From a virus, in the IMG/VR virus record IMGVR_UViG_3300004773_000008, positions 1-41,934 of that record: a stretch of DNA of 41,934 bases; one strand, written 5' to 3'. The notes beneath the pieces are model-generated. The model made no database searches, was not told the DNA's origin, and was given only the letters and a program-made list of their open reading frames with translations. The stretch's first letter is position 1. Each line of letters begins with the position of its first letter. Of this stretch, positions 6,228-16,554 are shown piece after piece. Made by a program: the position numbers and the translations under genes.

Positions 6228-6971
6228 ATGGGAAATCCTTACTTTAATAGCCTGTCACTTCCAATTGGATCGCAAGATACTGGACTTCCATTGCTTAATA
6301 CACCGAAAGTGGATACATCTTCGTTGTATCAGCCATTTAATCAAAGTCCAAGCTCCGCTCTTTCAACAGGAATGCAGATTCCACAGAATCTCGGAATGTC
6401 TGGAGAGTCATCCATGCCACTAGGCAATGAATCAGCTCAGAACTCACAGCAATCTGCAAAGCAAAAGCAAAGCTATTTGCAGCAAGCATTTAATAGCGTA
6501 CAGGCTTTGTATTCCCCTATGGGCGGTAGGCCAATTGGAGGTTCTGAGGATGTCAGGGTTAAGTCTGATGCCTATGGTCGCCCATACACTGTTGTTAATA
6601 TGAGTGCTAGGGATGGGTCTGGACAATTTAAAGAGAGAACCGAATTTGACCTAAGTGGAAACCCAGTAAAAACCAGAGGAAACATCATGGAGGGAATGGG
6701 AAAGGTCGGCAATCAACAACCTGAGTCACAGCAATCACAAACGGCAGAAACCATTAGCCTTGGTATAGATAAAAATGCTCCATCTCAAGTTGGATGGAAG
6801 GGGCCGCATAGTTGGGAGTATGGTTCCGACACGGCAAGGGATGTGCAGAATGCAACAAATGCTGCGGCGGCAACTGAAGTTCCTAAAATTAGAGCCGAGC
6901 AAGAAGCAAGAGCAGAAAAAATGAACGCAATGGGATTTAACCCAATTACTAGGGAACGTTTTCCAGAATAA
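6228..6971 (+). CDS. Low-complexity, Ser/Gln-rich probable virion protein
   Basis: Not recognised. The 247 residues are rich in Ser, Gln, Asn, Pro and Gly for the first ~90. A short folded-looking stretch follows (SDAYGRPYTVVNMSARDGSG, about 112-131), then a helical Ala/Glu-rich end. It starts 4 bases after the preceding stop and is followed by two internal virion-type proteins, so a minor virion or ejection role is likely. Confidence 0.6.
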   Translation: MGNPYFNSLSLPIGSQDTGLPLLNTPKVDTSSLYQPFNQSPSSALSTGMQIPQNLGMSGESSMPLGNESAQNSQQSAKQKQSYLQQAFNSVQALYSPMGGRPIGGSEDVRVKSDAYGRPYTVVNMSARDGSGQFKERTEFDLSGNPVKTRGNIMEGMGKVGNQQPESQQSQTAETISLGIDKNAPSQVGWKGPHSWEYGSDTARDVQNATNAAAATEVPKIRAEQEARAEKMNAMGFNPITRERFPE

Positions 6972-6989
6972 ATCTGAAAACTAATAATT

Positions 6990-7940
6990 ATGGCAACAGA
7001 AGATTCACCTAGATCCATTACTACCAGAACAGCTGGTGGTTCTCCATACCTTCAGTCCTTTATTCAACCAGCAGAGGTTGCTCAGACAGCACAGTTTGAG
7101 CGAGAGCTTCAGATGGCTAAAGAAGATAGGGCGCAGCAGTCATTTGACTTATCCAACGCCAGAGAAGCCAGAATGAATGAGGAATCTAGGATTAAAGAGG
7201 CCAGACTTCAACACAAGGAAGACAGGCAAACGGAACGTCAAAAGTTCATGGATGATTGGCGTATGCGGCAAGAAGAGCGCAATGCTGAATTAGACACCTT
7301 GAAGTTCAGACATCAAGAAGCACTTGAAAATGCGTCCCTTGCTGAAAAAAGGGATGAAACTGTTGCAGCTGAAGCAATTGCTAGAATTTCAAGTCTTAAT
7401 CCACAAAAGCTGTCGTTTGGGTATGATGCTAGAAGCCTAATGTATGAAGACAAGGGTCTTCAATCGGCATTGATTGGAAAGCATGGAAAGGCAGTTAAGG
7501 CGGCTCTTGATGAAAGAATGGAAAGCAACAGCAACCTCATTAAGAGTTACCAGCAGAGAGCGGCAGATGCTGGATATGCTGGAGACGTTATGGGGTTTGC
7601 AGATAAGACAGGCATGATGGATGACATTAAATTCTCTCAAACTATTGAGGCCGCAAGGACGCAGAAGCAAATCAAAGAGGCTGATGCACAGGCTCAAAGA
7701 AGTGCGGCGATGGCAGCAAGGGCCAAGGAGCTTGGCCTTGTTCCAGTCAAGCTTGATCCAAAAACGGAAGAGGTTACATATGGCAAGCCAGATGCTGTTG
7801 ATGTTCTAAACGCTGAAAATAAAGGTGGGGAATCAACACCTAATACTTCAGCATTGCCTAAAAAACAAACTCAAGCTACAACTCCTGCTCAACAAACTAC
7901 TGTTCGCAAATACAATGCCAAAACAGGAGCTTTAGAGTAA
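6990..7940 (+). CDS. Coiled-coil probable internal virion protein
   Basis: A 316-residue protein. Residues ~25-135 form a long highly charged helix rich in Arg, Glu and Gln. A mixed middle section follows, then a second Ala/Lys/Gln helix (~210-245) and a Thr/Gln-rich tail. The composition and place directly before the giant internal protein match helical ejection proteins of short-tailed phages. No catalytic motif is seen. AT-rich leader, no Shine-Dalgarno. Confidence 0.55.
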   Translation: MATEDSPRSITTRTAGGSPYLQSFIQPAEVAQTAQFERELQMAKEDRAQQSFDLSNAREARMNEESRIKEARLQHKEDRQTERQKFMDDWRMRQEERNAELDTLKFRHQEALENASLAEKRDETVAAEAIARISSLNPQKLSFGYDARSLMYEDKGLQSALIGKHGKAVKAALDERMESNSNLIKSYQQRAADAGYAGDVMGFADKTGMMDDIKFSQTIEAARTQKQIKEADAQAQRSAAMAARAKELGLVPVKLDPKTEEVTYGKPDAVDVLNAENKGGESTPNTSALPKKQTQATTPAQQTTVRKYNAKTGALE

Positions 7941-7950
7941 AAGGAGACAA

Positions 7951-10900
7951 ATGCCAACACTTGTAGATGTTCCCAGTTTAGGGAGAATTGAATTTCCAGA
8001 TGGAATGAATGATGATGCTATTGCGTCATCCATTAAAGATCTTTTATCTAAACAACAAGGAGGTGAACAAAATGAAGTCAACAAACAAAGTCAGCCAGAA
8101 GCCCAACTGGACAACAATGAACCACGCCAAGCCGACGAACAAATCCAACCTTCCAATGAAGCAGGGTTACAGTCCAGCAAAGTGCGGTTGCAGCAGCCTC
8201 AAGGGAAAGAACAGCCTGTCGGGAACGTCAACCCCAGTGTAAGCACTGGAACGCCAGTAATCACAGGAGGTGAGAACATTGCAGAAGAAAACCAACAAGC
8301 CACAAGTGGAATCCAAGGGGAAGAAGCAGGGCAAGGGGTACGAAGCCAAGGCCCTTCGGGGAACAAAGCGGAAGTAGGTCAGCAAAAGCCCCTTACCTCT
8401 CCGCTTTCCAGAGCTGCAGGAGCGGCCTTGTCGCCATTTGCTTACATTGGAGAGTCGGGGTGGAAGGGGATCGCTGGGCTTGCTAGGCAGGTAGGCGCAA
8501 ATGATGCCGCTGCATACGCAACGGAACAGTCTATTGGCTCCATTCAGAACCTTAAAGCTCTAGGTGCAGATGTTCCAACAGAAGGCATGGGCAAAACTCT
8601 TGGTGAGGCTGGTGCGTTAGCCATAGAAGCCCCGATTATGCTATTTGGCGGGATTGCTGGAGTTGGGGCATTCCTAGCACAAGGGTTTGGTGGAATGAAA
8701 GAAGACCTCAGATCAAAGTATCTACAAGAAGGAATGAGCGAGGATGAGGCAAATCGGAAAAGCACAAATCATGCGGCCCTTGCTACAGCAGCAGCTATTC
8801 CAGCTTATATTTTTGCTGGCAGTGTTGGTGGAAAAATTGCTGATGGATTAATTGCTGAATCAGCCCCCAAGGTTCTTGAGCTTACGGCTCGTTTTGGAAT
8901 TAATGGAACTGCCAACATGGTTGCAAGTGCAGCAACTCGTGGATTTGGTGCGGCATTAGAGGGAGAGGATATTGGAAAAGCGATTGCAGAAACCAGCCTT
9001 ACTGGTATTCTTCAAGACTTTGCCTTTGCTGGACACTCAACTGGCAAGTGGTTTAAGGAGTCTGTAAAAAAAGCAGAGGATGCCAAATTGCTTTCTGATG
9101 AGATGCTTAAGCAGGGGCTTACTAGCAGCGACAGAGCTGTGCGTGTTGCAGCTTTAAATGAAATGCAGGAGCGTCAAACCGCTCAAGAGGTGAATGCCGC
9201 AGAAGCTAATGAACTCCCACAAACCGCAAGGGTTATTGCTGAAACAGCAAAACCAACTGAGCCTCCACCAGCTGGAGGTCTTAAGAAGATGACTGATATT
9301 GTGGCTGAACAAAAGGCCGCAGAAGAACAGAAACAAGCGGAGGTCACTGCAGGAGCGGAGGCTGTTAAGCCAGAAGTTAAAGTGTACCCTCCAGACACAT
9401 CTGAAGAGATTGAGTCCATTTACAAGACGGCTGAAGAAGCAATTAAGGCTGGTGATAGAGAGACAGCAACCGCATCTCTTAATGCGGCAAAGGAAGCTGA
9501 ATCCAATCCAGAAAACGCTACAACTCCAGAAGCCCAAAAGGTTCGTGAGGAGAGGTGGAATCAAATAGACTCCTCTATTGAGAAGCTGTCTGATAAACGC
9601 TTAAGCACAGAGGTTGAAGGAGCAAAAGAAGTCAATCTAGCTGGGTCTATTGAGGGCAGGGAAATCCTCGACATGAACGCAAAGAAAGCTTTCGGTTATC
9701 TCGCCAAGAACAAAAACACCCCAGAGCCATTTCGTCAGTTCTTGACGGCTATTTCTAACTTCGCTGGAAGCAAGAAGCTTGGAGCTGATATTGTGAGAAG
9801 GCTTCCAGAAGAGGGAGAGGAGGGTTTCACCCCAGATATGAAGGGGGCATTGGGAGCTAGAAAAAAAGACACAAAGAGTATTCTAATTCCAAGAGGCAAG
9901 GTAGATGTTGCAACAGTTATTCATGAAGGGCTTCATACCCTCACTCAAGATGAGGTTGATCTACACGTTCAGCACAATGTCGGGGAAACTGGGTACAAAT
10001 ACCTAAATAGGTTAAACGAATCCCTAGCCAATGAATCCACTCCAGAGCCTATTAAGCGGTTAATTAACCTATATAAACTATCCCTACTGAAATACAAAGT
10101 TGGGAAAAAAACAGCATTTGATCTTTATTTTGATCGTGATAATGGACTCGCTGGAATGGCTGGTGACGTTCATGAGGTTTATGGGTTCAAGGACTTGCAT
10201 GAGTTTGTTTCCGAGGCGTTTGTCAGCAAGGACTTCCAAGAGGTGCTTAAGAAAATGGAGGGAGATAACGGAAAGTCGGTGTGGCAGAATCTCTTGGCTG
10301 TTATTTCAAAAATCTTCAATGTGCCAGAAGGCTCCATGCTTGAGAGCGTAATGGATTCATCTCTTGGTATTATCAAGCTTGACAGGCAAAAGCCATCTGA
10401 GGTTCAGCAAAGGTTCTCAAGGGCTAATAATCTATCTCCAGAGACAGCAAAGGTTGCCCAAGAAACGTCTACATTGTTCTCAAAGAAATCAGATCCGCTT
10501 AAATGGGAAAAGGCGAAAGATAGGCTTGGAATGTTTAGGGATGACTTGATTGCAATGGGGGTTGATGGGGCGGCAAAGAGCATTGCAGAAGAGGGAAAGA
10601 ATGTAGTGTCTTGGCTTAGGGGATCTGGCGCAATGGTTGGAGATTTGCTTGAAGGCAGGATTGTACCAAAACTTACAAGGGCTGGAGTTAAATTATCTGC
10701 CGTTGTCCACGCGCAGGCAAAGCGTTCAATTGATCCAATGGTTAAGGATTTAATTGCTAGGGTGTTCCCAGATAAATACAAAATGTCTCCAGAGGGGATC
10801 AAGATAATTGCAGATCATGAGTGGGAAATTGAAAAGCTTGAAAGGGAGAAGTCTCGACTTGAGAAATACGGAAAGAACAAATACACCCCAGCAGAATATG

Positions 10901-13485
10901 CTAAAGAGCAGTCTAAGATTGATGGGGCAATTAAGTTAACACGAAGCAAGCTGGAGCAAGACAGAGAGAAATACGACCTAGTTTCTAAGACGATGAAGAT
11001 CATTAACAAGGATAACATCCTTGGTGGTGCAGATACAATTACTGATGAAATTAGCAAAAGGACGCAAGAGGTTGAGTCATTAAAGATTGCGGAATCAGCA
11101 GGAACTGGAGGTCGTGGAGTGGCTGCAAAGATTAAAAAAGCCGAGCAGCACATCATTGATTTAAATGAGTCATTGGATGCCATTAAAAGGGTTCATGATC
11201 TCGACCAATACGCCAAAGACGTAGAGGCAGCAAAAGGAACCGACATTGAAGAGGACATCAAGCGGTGGAAGGAAATCGTCAACCCCATCATGGATGACCT
11301 CTACAAGAAGCTTAACGCCCATGAAGACATCCCGCAAACTGAACGAGGTAGGGTGTTTGGAGCCAGAATTAACCTTTTGGCTGAGCGGGAGGCTAACAAG
11401 TTTAAGGAGATGGATTCCATTGATGGGCCTCCATTGCCAATGATGAGCGTTGATTATCGGAATCCAGACATCAAAGCGGACAGACTGGCAAAAAAGGCCG
11501 CATTCAACACGGAATATTCCAATGATGCAGAGGCAATCCTTAAGAACTCACTTACAGCAAGAACAAATGAAGTCACCAAACTGGACTTCTATAATGACTT
11601 GATTGATAAAGGGGCGGCTGTTCTTGCAGATCCAAATGAAAAAGTTACGGAAATTAACGGCAAGCCTGTCAGGAGGATGGAGTTTGAGATGCCTGTTAGA
11701 ACCAAAGATGGGGCTAAGACAAAGCTTGTAAATAAGTCAATCTGGCTACAGGCAGATCTATACAAGGAAGTTAAACAGATCCTTGATATGACGGAGAGAG
11801 GGGAGCAGAACCCAATCACTCAAGGATCAACCATGATGCAGCTGATTGGCGTTGCTGATATGGTTGCCCACTTGAAGAATCTTCATTCGTCAGTAGCTAA
11901 TGCGCTAGGAAGAGATTCCCATGCAGCTGATATATTTTCTAAAATCCCATTAGCTGGATCAATTAATGCCATCAAAGAGATTCGGTCAGTAATGAAGGAG
12001 ATTCAGCAGGACGGCCCAAAGATTCGCGCAGAGAAAGCAGAGCTTGCAAGGCTTTCTGGTCTTCGTCCTCATTACGACCAAAATGGCATTATGAGGCTAC
12101 TTACCAAGCACCAGCATGAGTATCTTCACGAAACAGATATTGCAGCTCGTGTTATCATGGCTAGGAGGTATAAGTCTTTGGTCGAAAGGTTTGGAGCAGA
12201 GGACACACCAGAGGCAAAAATTGATTTCGTAAACCAGATTGGTGAATATAACAGGAGACTAATGGGCCGTCATGAAGCAGCCCTTCGTGATTCTGGATGG
12301 TCTCCGTTCATTGTAGCTGGTCGTGCGATGAATAGGATGGCTCGTAGGCTTGTCTTAGCGCAAACAGGATTCAAGTCCAAGGACGCAAAAGCGCAATTGC
12401 AAGCAAGAGCAATTCAAGCATCTGGGCTGGTAATGGCAACTGTAGTGCCGTCTATGATCAACCTAATGACCACTGGCAGTATGTTTGGGCGCAATGGAAC
12501 TCCAATTGGAGCAATTGATTTCGGCCCAAATTTTGATACTAGCGAGGGAAAGCACAGAATTTTTGATTTGTATCAAATGGTGGGAATTCGCCGTGGATTA
12601 AGACAGCTTGGAATTAATGCCTTGGTGGAGGGCATGAGATCTGGATTATCCTCCAAGGAAATTCAGAAAAATGTTGGCAATGACATCATGACAACCAGCT
12701 TACATCCGTTTATTGGGCCTGGAGTTGGCCTTGCAATGGAAACATTAACAGGCAAGCGACTTGATATGCGAGTTGGGTTTTCTGATATTTACACTGCAAG
12801 AAAGGTGGGTGGCGTGGCCCAGTATATTGAAAACTTTAGAACTGGATTGAAGCAACAAAACGAATTGCTCTATAGTTCTGGGCTTGGATATGCAATTGAA
12901 AAAGGCATGGAGCTTGGAGGCATACCAAGACCAATGGAGCAGAACGAATCTGAAACCATGAGGGATTTGGGAATTCCAAATGTTCCAGTAGTAAAGCAGG
13001 TCTTTACTGCTGGAGCAACAGCAGCTGGCGCATTCGGAGCAAAACTATCCGTCTCTCCAGCACTTAAGCTGTCTTCTCAGCTTGGAAGCAAGCAGCAGTA
13101 CACCCCAAAGCAAGACATTCGATATAACTACAGGAAGGAAATCCTAAAAGCCGTCCAAGATAAAGATTTGGCAAAAGCTAGAGAAATCTATAAGAAAGGA
13201 GTCGAGGAGGATGTGCTTACCAAAGCTGACGAAAAGACACTTAAAGGTAAAATCACTCAGCCAGATTTGTTGATTCAGCGAACCTCTCGCCTTAAGACGG
13301 CAGAGGACGCATTGAGTGTGTTCCGAGTTGCAGATACCGAGGAGCAAGATAAGATTGCTGGAATTGTGTATAAAAAAATATATGGTTCTAGTGCATTAAC
13401 AAGCCAAGAAAAGTTGCAATTTATTAAAGAATTTAAAAGCGTTGCCAAAAAAGGGACAAAAGTATACAACAAATTCAATAGATAA
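7951..13485 (+). CDS. Giant polyvalent internal virion protein with metallopeptidase motif
   Basis: An 1844-residue protein and the largest gene here, with a clear AAGGAG ribosome site before ATG 7951. Residues ~2-33 (VDVPSLGRIEFPDGMNDDAI) match the start of many phage ejection proteins. A Gln/Glu-rich linker follows, then a hydrophobic Gly/Ala region (~150-360) that could insert in membranes. About residues 570-800 resemble a zincin peptidase: HEGLH at 658-662 and a downstream HEFVSE (750-755) as a likely third ligand. The C-terminal half has long coiled-coil helices (~960-1140), then a region like the large polyvalent protein domains (LPD type) of phage ejection proteins (~1320-1640). Likely ejected with DNA to make a channel and cut peptide bonds in the envelope or in host or virion proteins; the target is unknown. 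Confidence 0.7.
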   Translation: MPTLVDVPSLGRIEFPDGMNDDAIASSIKDLLSKQQGGEQNEVNKQSQPEAQLDNNEPRQADEQIQPSNEAGLQSSKVRLQQPQGKEQPVGNVNPSVSTGTPVITGGENIAEENQQATSGIQGEEAGQGVRSQGPSGNKAEVGQQKPLTSPLSRAAGAALSPFAYIGESGWKGIAGLARQVGANDAAAYATEQSIGSIQNLKALGADVPTEGMGKTLGEAGALAIEAPIMLFGGIAGVGAFLAQGFGGMKEDLRSKYLQEGMSEDEANRKSTNHAALATAAAIPAYIFAGSVGGKIADGLIAESAPKVLELTARFGINGTANMVASAATRGFGAALEGEDIGKAIAETSLTGILQDFAFAGHSTGKWFKESVKKAEDAKLLSDEMLKQGLTSSDRAVRVAALNEMQERQTAQEVNAAEANELPQTARVIAETAKPTEPPPAGGLKKMTDIVAEQKAAEEQKQAEVTAGAEAVKPEVKVYPPDTSEEIESIYKTAEEAIKAGDRETATASLNAAKEAESNPENATTPEAQKVREERWNQIDSSIEKLSDKRLSTEVEGAKEVNLAGSIEGREILDMNAKKAFGYLAKNKNTPEPFRQFLTAISNFAGSKKLGADIVRRLPEEGEEGFTPDMKGALGARKKDTKSILIPRGKVDVATVIHEGLHTLTQDEVDLHVQHNVGETGYKYLNRLNESLANESTPEPIKRLINLYKLSLLKYKVGKKTAFDLYFDRDNGLAGMAGDVHEVYGFKDLHEFVSEAFVSKDFQEVLKKMEGDNGKSVWQNLLAVISKIFNVPEGSMLESVMDSSLGIIKLDRQKPSEVQQRFSRANNLSPETAKVAQETSTLFSKKSDPLKWEKAKDRLGMFRDDLIAMGVDGAAKSIAEEGKNVVSWLRGSGAMVGDLLEGRIVPKLTRAGVKLSAVVHAQAKRSIDPMVKDLIARVFPDKYKMSPEGIKIIADHEWEIEKLEREKSRLEKYGKNKYTPAEYAKEQSKIDGAIKLTRSKLEQDREKYDLVSKTMKIINKDNILGGADTITDEISKRTQEVESLKIAESAGTGGRGVAAKIKKAEQHIIDLNESLDAIKRVHDLDQYAKDVEAAKGTDIEEDIKRWKEIVNPIMDDLYKKLNAHEDIPQTERGRVFGARINLLAEREANKFKEMDSIDGPPLPMMSVDYRNPDIKADRLAKKAAFNTEYSNDAEAILKNSLTARTNEVTKLDFYNDLIDKGAAVLADPNEKVTEINGKPVRRMEFEMPVRTKDGAKTKLVNKSIWLQADLYKEVKQILDMTERGEQNPITQGSTMMQLIGVADMVAHLKNLHSSVANALGRDSHAADIFSKIPLAGSINAIKEIRSVMKEIQQDGPKIRAEKAELARLSGLRPHYDQNGIMRLLTKHQHEYLHETDIAARVIMARRYKSLVERFGAEDTPEAKIDFVNQIGEYNRRLMGRHEAALRDSGWSPFIVAGRAMNRMARRLVLAQTGFKSKDAKAQLQARAIQASGLVMATVVPSMINLMTTGSMFGRNGTPIGAIDFGPNFDTSEGKHRIFDLYQMVGIRRGLRQLGINALVEGMRSGLSSKEIQKNVGNDIMTTSLHPFIGPGVGLAMETLTGKRLDMRVGFSDIYTARKVGGVAQYIENFRTGLKQQNELLYSSGLGYAIEKGMELGGIPRPMEQNESETMRDLGIPNVPVVKQVFTAGATAAGAFGAKLSVSPALKLSSQLGSKQQYTPKQDIRYNYRKEILKAVQDKDLAKAREIYKKGVEEDVLTKADEKTLKGKITQPDLLIQRTSRLKTAEDALSVFRVADTEEQDKIAGIVYKKIYGSSALTSQEKLQFIKEFKSVAKKGTKVYNKFNR

Positions 13486-13486
13486 T

Positions 13487-14845
13487 ATGGCGACTGCTAA
13501 ACCAACATTTCCCGATCCGCCACTTGAAACTGGCGTACCCCAGTATCCCACTCCTTTAGTACCAGACTACTACACGAGGGATGGTCATATCATCCTTGTT
13601 GAAAAGGTCAGTGTTAATAAAGGTTCATATAACCCACAGCCACTTGATGGATCGGTTATATACGACAAAAGAGATGCCAATGATTGGCCTGAGAATCTTT
13701 ATCTAGTATTCCAACAGGTTGAGCCAACTGGTCAATTTGTTTTTAACTACTGGGCAAATGATCGTACACTAGCAAGCCAAGACCCTTGGAATTATGGGCT
13801 TCAGTATAGTCTGAATCATCCATCATATAAGATTATTACGAGGAAATATATTACCCCTCGTGAAGACTACTCACCAGTTGCGTTAGGTGCAGTTGATCCT
13901 GTATTTGGTGGCAATGCTATTATCTCTCAACAGGAGATGGCTGAGTTGCCAGATGATAATCCACTTCGCTCTCGCTATGTTCAAGTTCAGAGGGTTTATG
14001 AGACTATTCCTAGTCCAACCATCACTGGAAAAGTCATGGCAGAGTTTGGTATTGCTACTGCCTCAAAGCAAATTGTTGTTGCTGGCACATCAATAGCCAC
14101 TCCAAATACGAACACAATCAAGTCTGAAATTGCATCAACAGATGCCGTTAAGTCCACACTTGATAAAGTTGTATATGATTCCACGGAGATCCTTGATGGG
14201 TATCAATATGACGCTGACCTTGGTCTAGTTGTACATACAACCAAGGAGTTAATAGCCGAAGGAACATCTCCATTTAGTCCAACCAATGGAACAATTGCAT
14301 ATAAAGATGAACCAATTAATGCTTGGCAATCTGTCAGGATTATTTCATCTATCAGTTCTCTTCCAGCGACAAGAACGGAATATAAAACTGGAGCTTATGC
14401 ATCTCCAAATTTAGTGTATGGGTTTAATACCTCTTCACTGCAAATGCCCAACTGGGATCTTAATGTTACTGTGACTCCTGTAATGAGGGCAAAGAGAAGC
14501 TATCAAACTGTCTTCAAGAATATCACAAGTTATGTATATGGACAACCAACTCCCAGCTATACACTATATGATCCTGTTTCAATTAATGTTTATTTTGATG
14601 GATACTTCTTTAAGATAAATATTCCAGATGCACTAACTGATAGTGGATTGTCTATATCGTTTACAACAGCAAGCAATGACCCTGTACATGGGTACATTAA
14701 TGAAACATATACTGTTCCAACATCAACTGAAACTGCTTCAGCGTATTTGGCAAAAGTTGGGACATATCAGTTAATTGCATATGAGATTGATTACTGGAAG
14801 GCAAATATCTGGAGAGTGGTTGAGCAATATGTTCTTCTGAAATAA
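13487..14845 (+). CDS. Probable structural protein (tail or fibre associated)
   Basis: A 452-residue beta-rich protein, rich in Thr, Ser, Tyr and Pro. ATG 13487 follows the previous stop by one base; an upstream ATG at 13442 would overlap the giant protein and is rejected. It begins MATAKPTFPDPPLETGVPQY. No family was recognised. Its position between the internal protein and spike-like genes suggests a tail nozzle or fibre-base role, by inference only. Confidence 0.55.
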   Translation: MATAKPTFPDPPLETGVPQYPTPLVPDYYTRDGHIILVEKVSVNKGSYNPQPLDGSVIYDKRDANDWPENLYLVFQQVEPTGQFVFNYWANDRTLASQDPWNYGLQYSLNHPSYKIITRKYITPREDYSPVALGAVDPVFGGNAIISQQEMAELPDDNPLRSRYVQVQRVYETIPSPTITGKVMAEFGIATASKQIVVAGTSIATPNTNTIKSEIASTDAVKSTLDKVVYDSTEILDGYQYDADLGLVVHTTKELIAEGTSPFSPTNGTIAYKDEPINAWQSVRIISSISSLPATRTEYKTGAYASPNLVYGFNTSSLQMPNWDLNVTVTPVMRAKRSYQTVFKNITSYVYGQPTPSYTLYDPVSINVYFDGYFFKINIPDALTDSGLSISFTTASNDPVHGYINETYTVPTSTETASAYLAKVGTYQLIAYEIDYWKANIWRVVEQYVLLK

Positions 14846-14846
14846 G

Positions 14847-16103
14847 ATGGACACAAAAGACATTAAGGCTGAGTTCTCTGGATTTGGCCCAATACCAAGT
14901 TCAAAGACAACATTTGCTCAAGGTATTGGAATGGGTGGTTCGTTTGCTCCTGTGTGGACAAAAGAACCAATTATGATGGCAAGTACAAGACCATCAAGCA
15001 GCCAGATGAGTTTTCCATTCTGGGATTGGAGCAAAACGCAAATAAACTCAGACCCACAGAACCCAATCTATGCATATGATGTATGGTTCGGAAAACCTGC
15101 GGCTGATTCCGAAACCCCAGCAGAAGTATACACGCTATCTCTATATACGGCAGTTGAAAATGAAGGGATAACGCTAGATGGAACTGACATTCCTCATTTA
15201 ACGACATACATGGCTAATGGTTCTTATGGAAATTTAGGAGGTGACGGAAGTCTTTCTTTAAGGAATGGTGATGGTAATCATCTTGATTTAAATCCAGAGT
15301 ATATACAATTCCAAGATATATCAAATCAAGATACTGGATACCTCGGATTTGATAAGGTTTCAATTTATGATGCATCTAATAGTTCCACTATGGATGCTAC
15401 CAGCATTGAAATGACTAGTATTAACGGATCTGGAATTTCATTAGATATTGCAACAGGTGAAGTTAAAACATATAGCAATAATGGGTCATATGTTTCTATG
15501 GGTGATTCTGGTGTTGTGTCATTAGGTGACTCACAGGGAGAACTAGCTGTTCTTGATATTTCTGATGAAGGTCATTTAACGTGTTATCCAAACACTGGAA
15601 CAGAAGCAAATGGATATTATGGTGCTTTATCATCCGTTCTCAAAAATCCTTCAGATGATAAAGCTGAAGTTGATGCTGATGGATTTTCCGTTACTAACTC
15701 TGATGGAACTAAATATTCTGCATTGGGAAGGGAGCAACTAAATATTTATAGCCAAGATGGTGCTACTCTTTTAACAACGTATTCACTTAATATCCAGAAT
15801 ACAGCACCAATGGGTGGAGGGTCAGGAACATATGAACCGCATCAACTAACCCTAAGCAATCCATATGCTGGAGAGGCATTTCTCACCCCTCACCTACTTC
15901 AACTAAATGCCAATGGAAAGCAAGGCTCGTATGAGCCACATCAACTAACACTTGCCGCTGGTCAGGGTGCAGGGGCTAATGTATTTATAAATGTTCCAAC
16001 AGATGGAAGTGGATCTGAAATCAGTGCTTATTGGCAAGAGATTGATGTTTGCGTTGACGGAACCGCCATGAAAATGAAAGTTCTTGGAACTGAACCTTAC
16101 TGA
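14847..16103 (+). CDS. Probable tail fibre/spike-like protein
   Basis: A 418-residue protein, Gly/Ser/Asp/Asn-rich, whose centre (~115-300) has short repeated beta-strand phrases like those of fibre shafts. Two internal repeats stand out: YEPHQLTLSNPYAG and YEPHQLTLAAGQGAG (~330 and ~367). The C-terminus (EIDVCVDGTAMKMKVLGTEPY, in part) is compact and may be a chaperone or trimer tip. It starts one base after the preceding stop. A receptor-binding role is inferred from composition and context. Confidence 0.55.
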   Translation: MDTKDIKAEFSGFGPIPSSKTTFAQGIGMGGSFAPVWTKEPIMMASTRPSSSQMSFPFWDWSKTQINSDPQNPIYAYDVWFGKPAADSETPAEVYTLSLYTAVENEGITLDGTDIPHLTTYMANGSYGNLGGDGSLSLRNGDGNHLDLNPEYIQFQDISNQDTGYLGFDKVSIYDASNSSTMDATSIEMTSINGSGISLDIATGEVKTYSNNGSYVSMGDSGVVSLGDSQGELAVLDISDEGHLTCYPNTGTEANGYYGALSSVLKNPSDDKAEVDADGFSVTNSDGTKYSALGREQLNIYSQDGATLLTTYSLNIQNTAPMGGGSGTYEPHQLTLSNPYAGEAFLTPHLLQLNANGKQGSYEPHQLTLAAGQGAGANVFINVPTDGSGSEISAYWQEIDVCVDGTAMKMKVLGTEPY

Positions 16104-16106
16104 TAT

Positions 16107-16541
16107 ATGGCAACCTACATTAAAAGCTGTGAAGAGTGCAGTACAGCAGATGCATGCGGATGCTTCCCAATCGCTGATGGCGGTTCTATTGAAATAACAG
16201 AAGCTAATAAGACAGACTGTTTCACTTATTTCGCTGCATATGGAGATTGCCAGCAGTCCATTGGGATTACAATTACAAATTCAACAGAATCATCTATTAC
16301 TATAAATGTTGATGGTGGTGTAGATGATGATGTGGCTTTTGATGGCGTTGTTTATGAAGAGGGCGAATATTGCTTTTTTCGAGCAGATTGTGGTTGGTTC
16401 ACTGTGTGTGGAGGTGTAAATGGAGCACATTCATTTTCATATCAGCAGGTTCTTTCTATTGGATCATCATTAAACATTAAAGGAATAGACAATGGATATG
16501 GAGGTAGGATTTCTTGCAAAATTACAATCTCGGCTGCTTAA
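16107..16541 (+). CDS. Cys-rich small beta protein, probably virion associated
   Basis: Not recognised. The 144 residues carry about ten Cys. The start (SCEECSTADACGC) could bind metal or form disulfides. The rest looks like a beta-sandwich with repeated strands (ITITNSTESSITINVDGG). It starts 3 bases after the spike-like gene, suggesting a partner or decoration of it. Confidence 0.5.
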   Translation: MATYIKSCEECSTADACGCFPIADGGSIEITEANKTDCFTYFAAYGDCQQSIGITITNSTESSITINVDGGVDDDVAFDGVVYEEGEYCFFRADCGWFTVCGGVNGAHSFSYQQVLSIGSSLNIKGIDNGYGGRISCKITISAA

Positions 16542-16554
16542 CAAATAATTTGCG

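Noticed and set aside
5496-16103. Long-tail genes (tape measure, tube, sheath)
   Set aside because: The giant gene at 7951 has ejection-protein and LPD features and a peptidase motif rather than tape-measure repeats, and no tube or tail-chaperone frameshift was seen.
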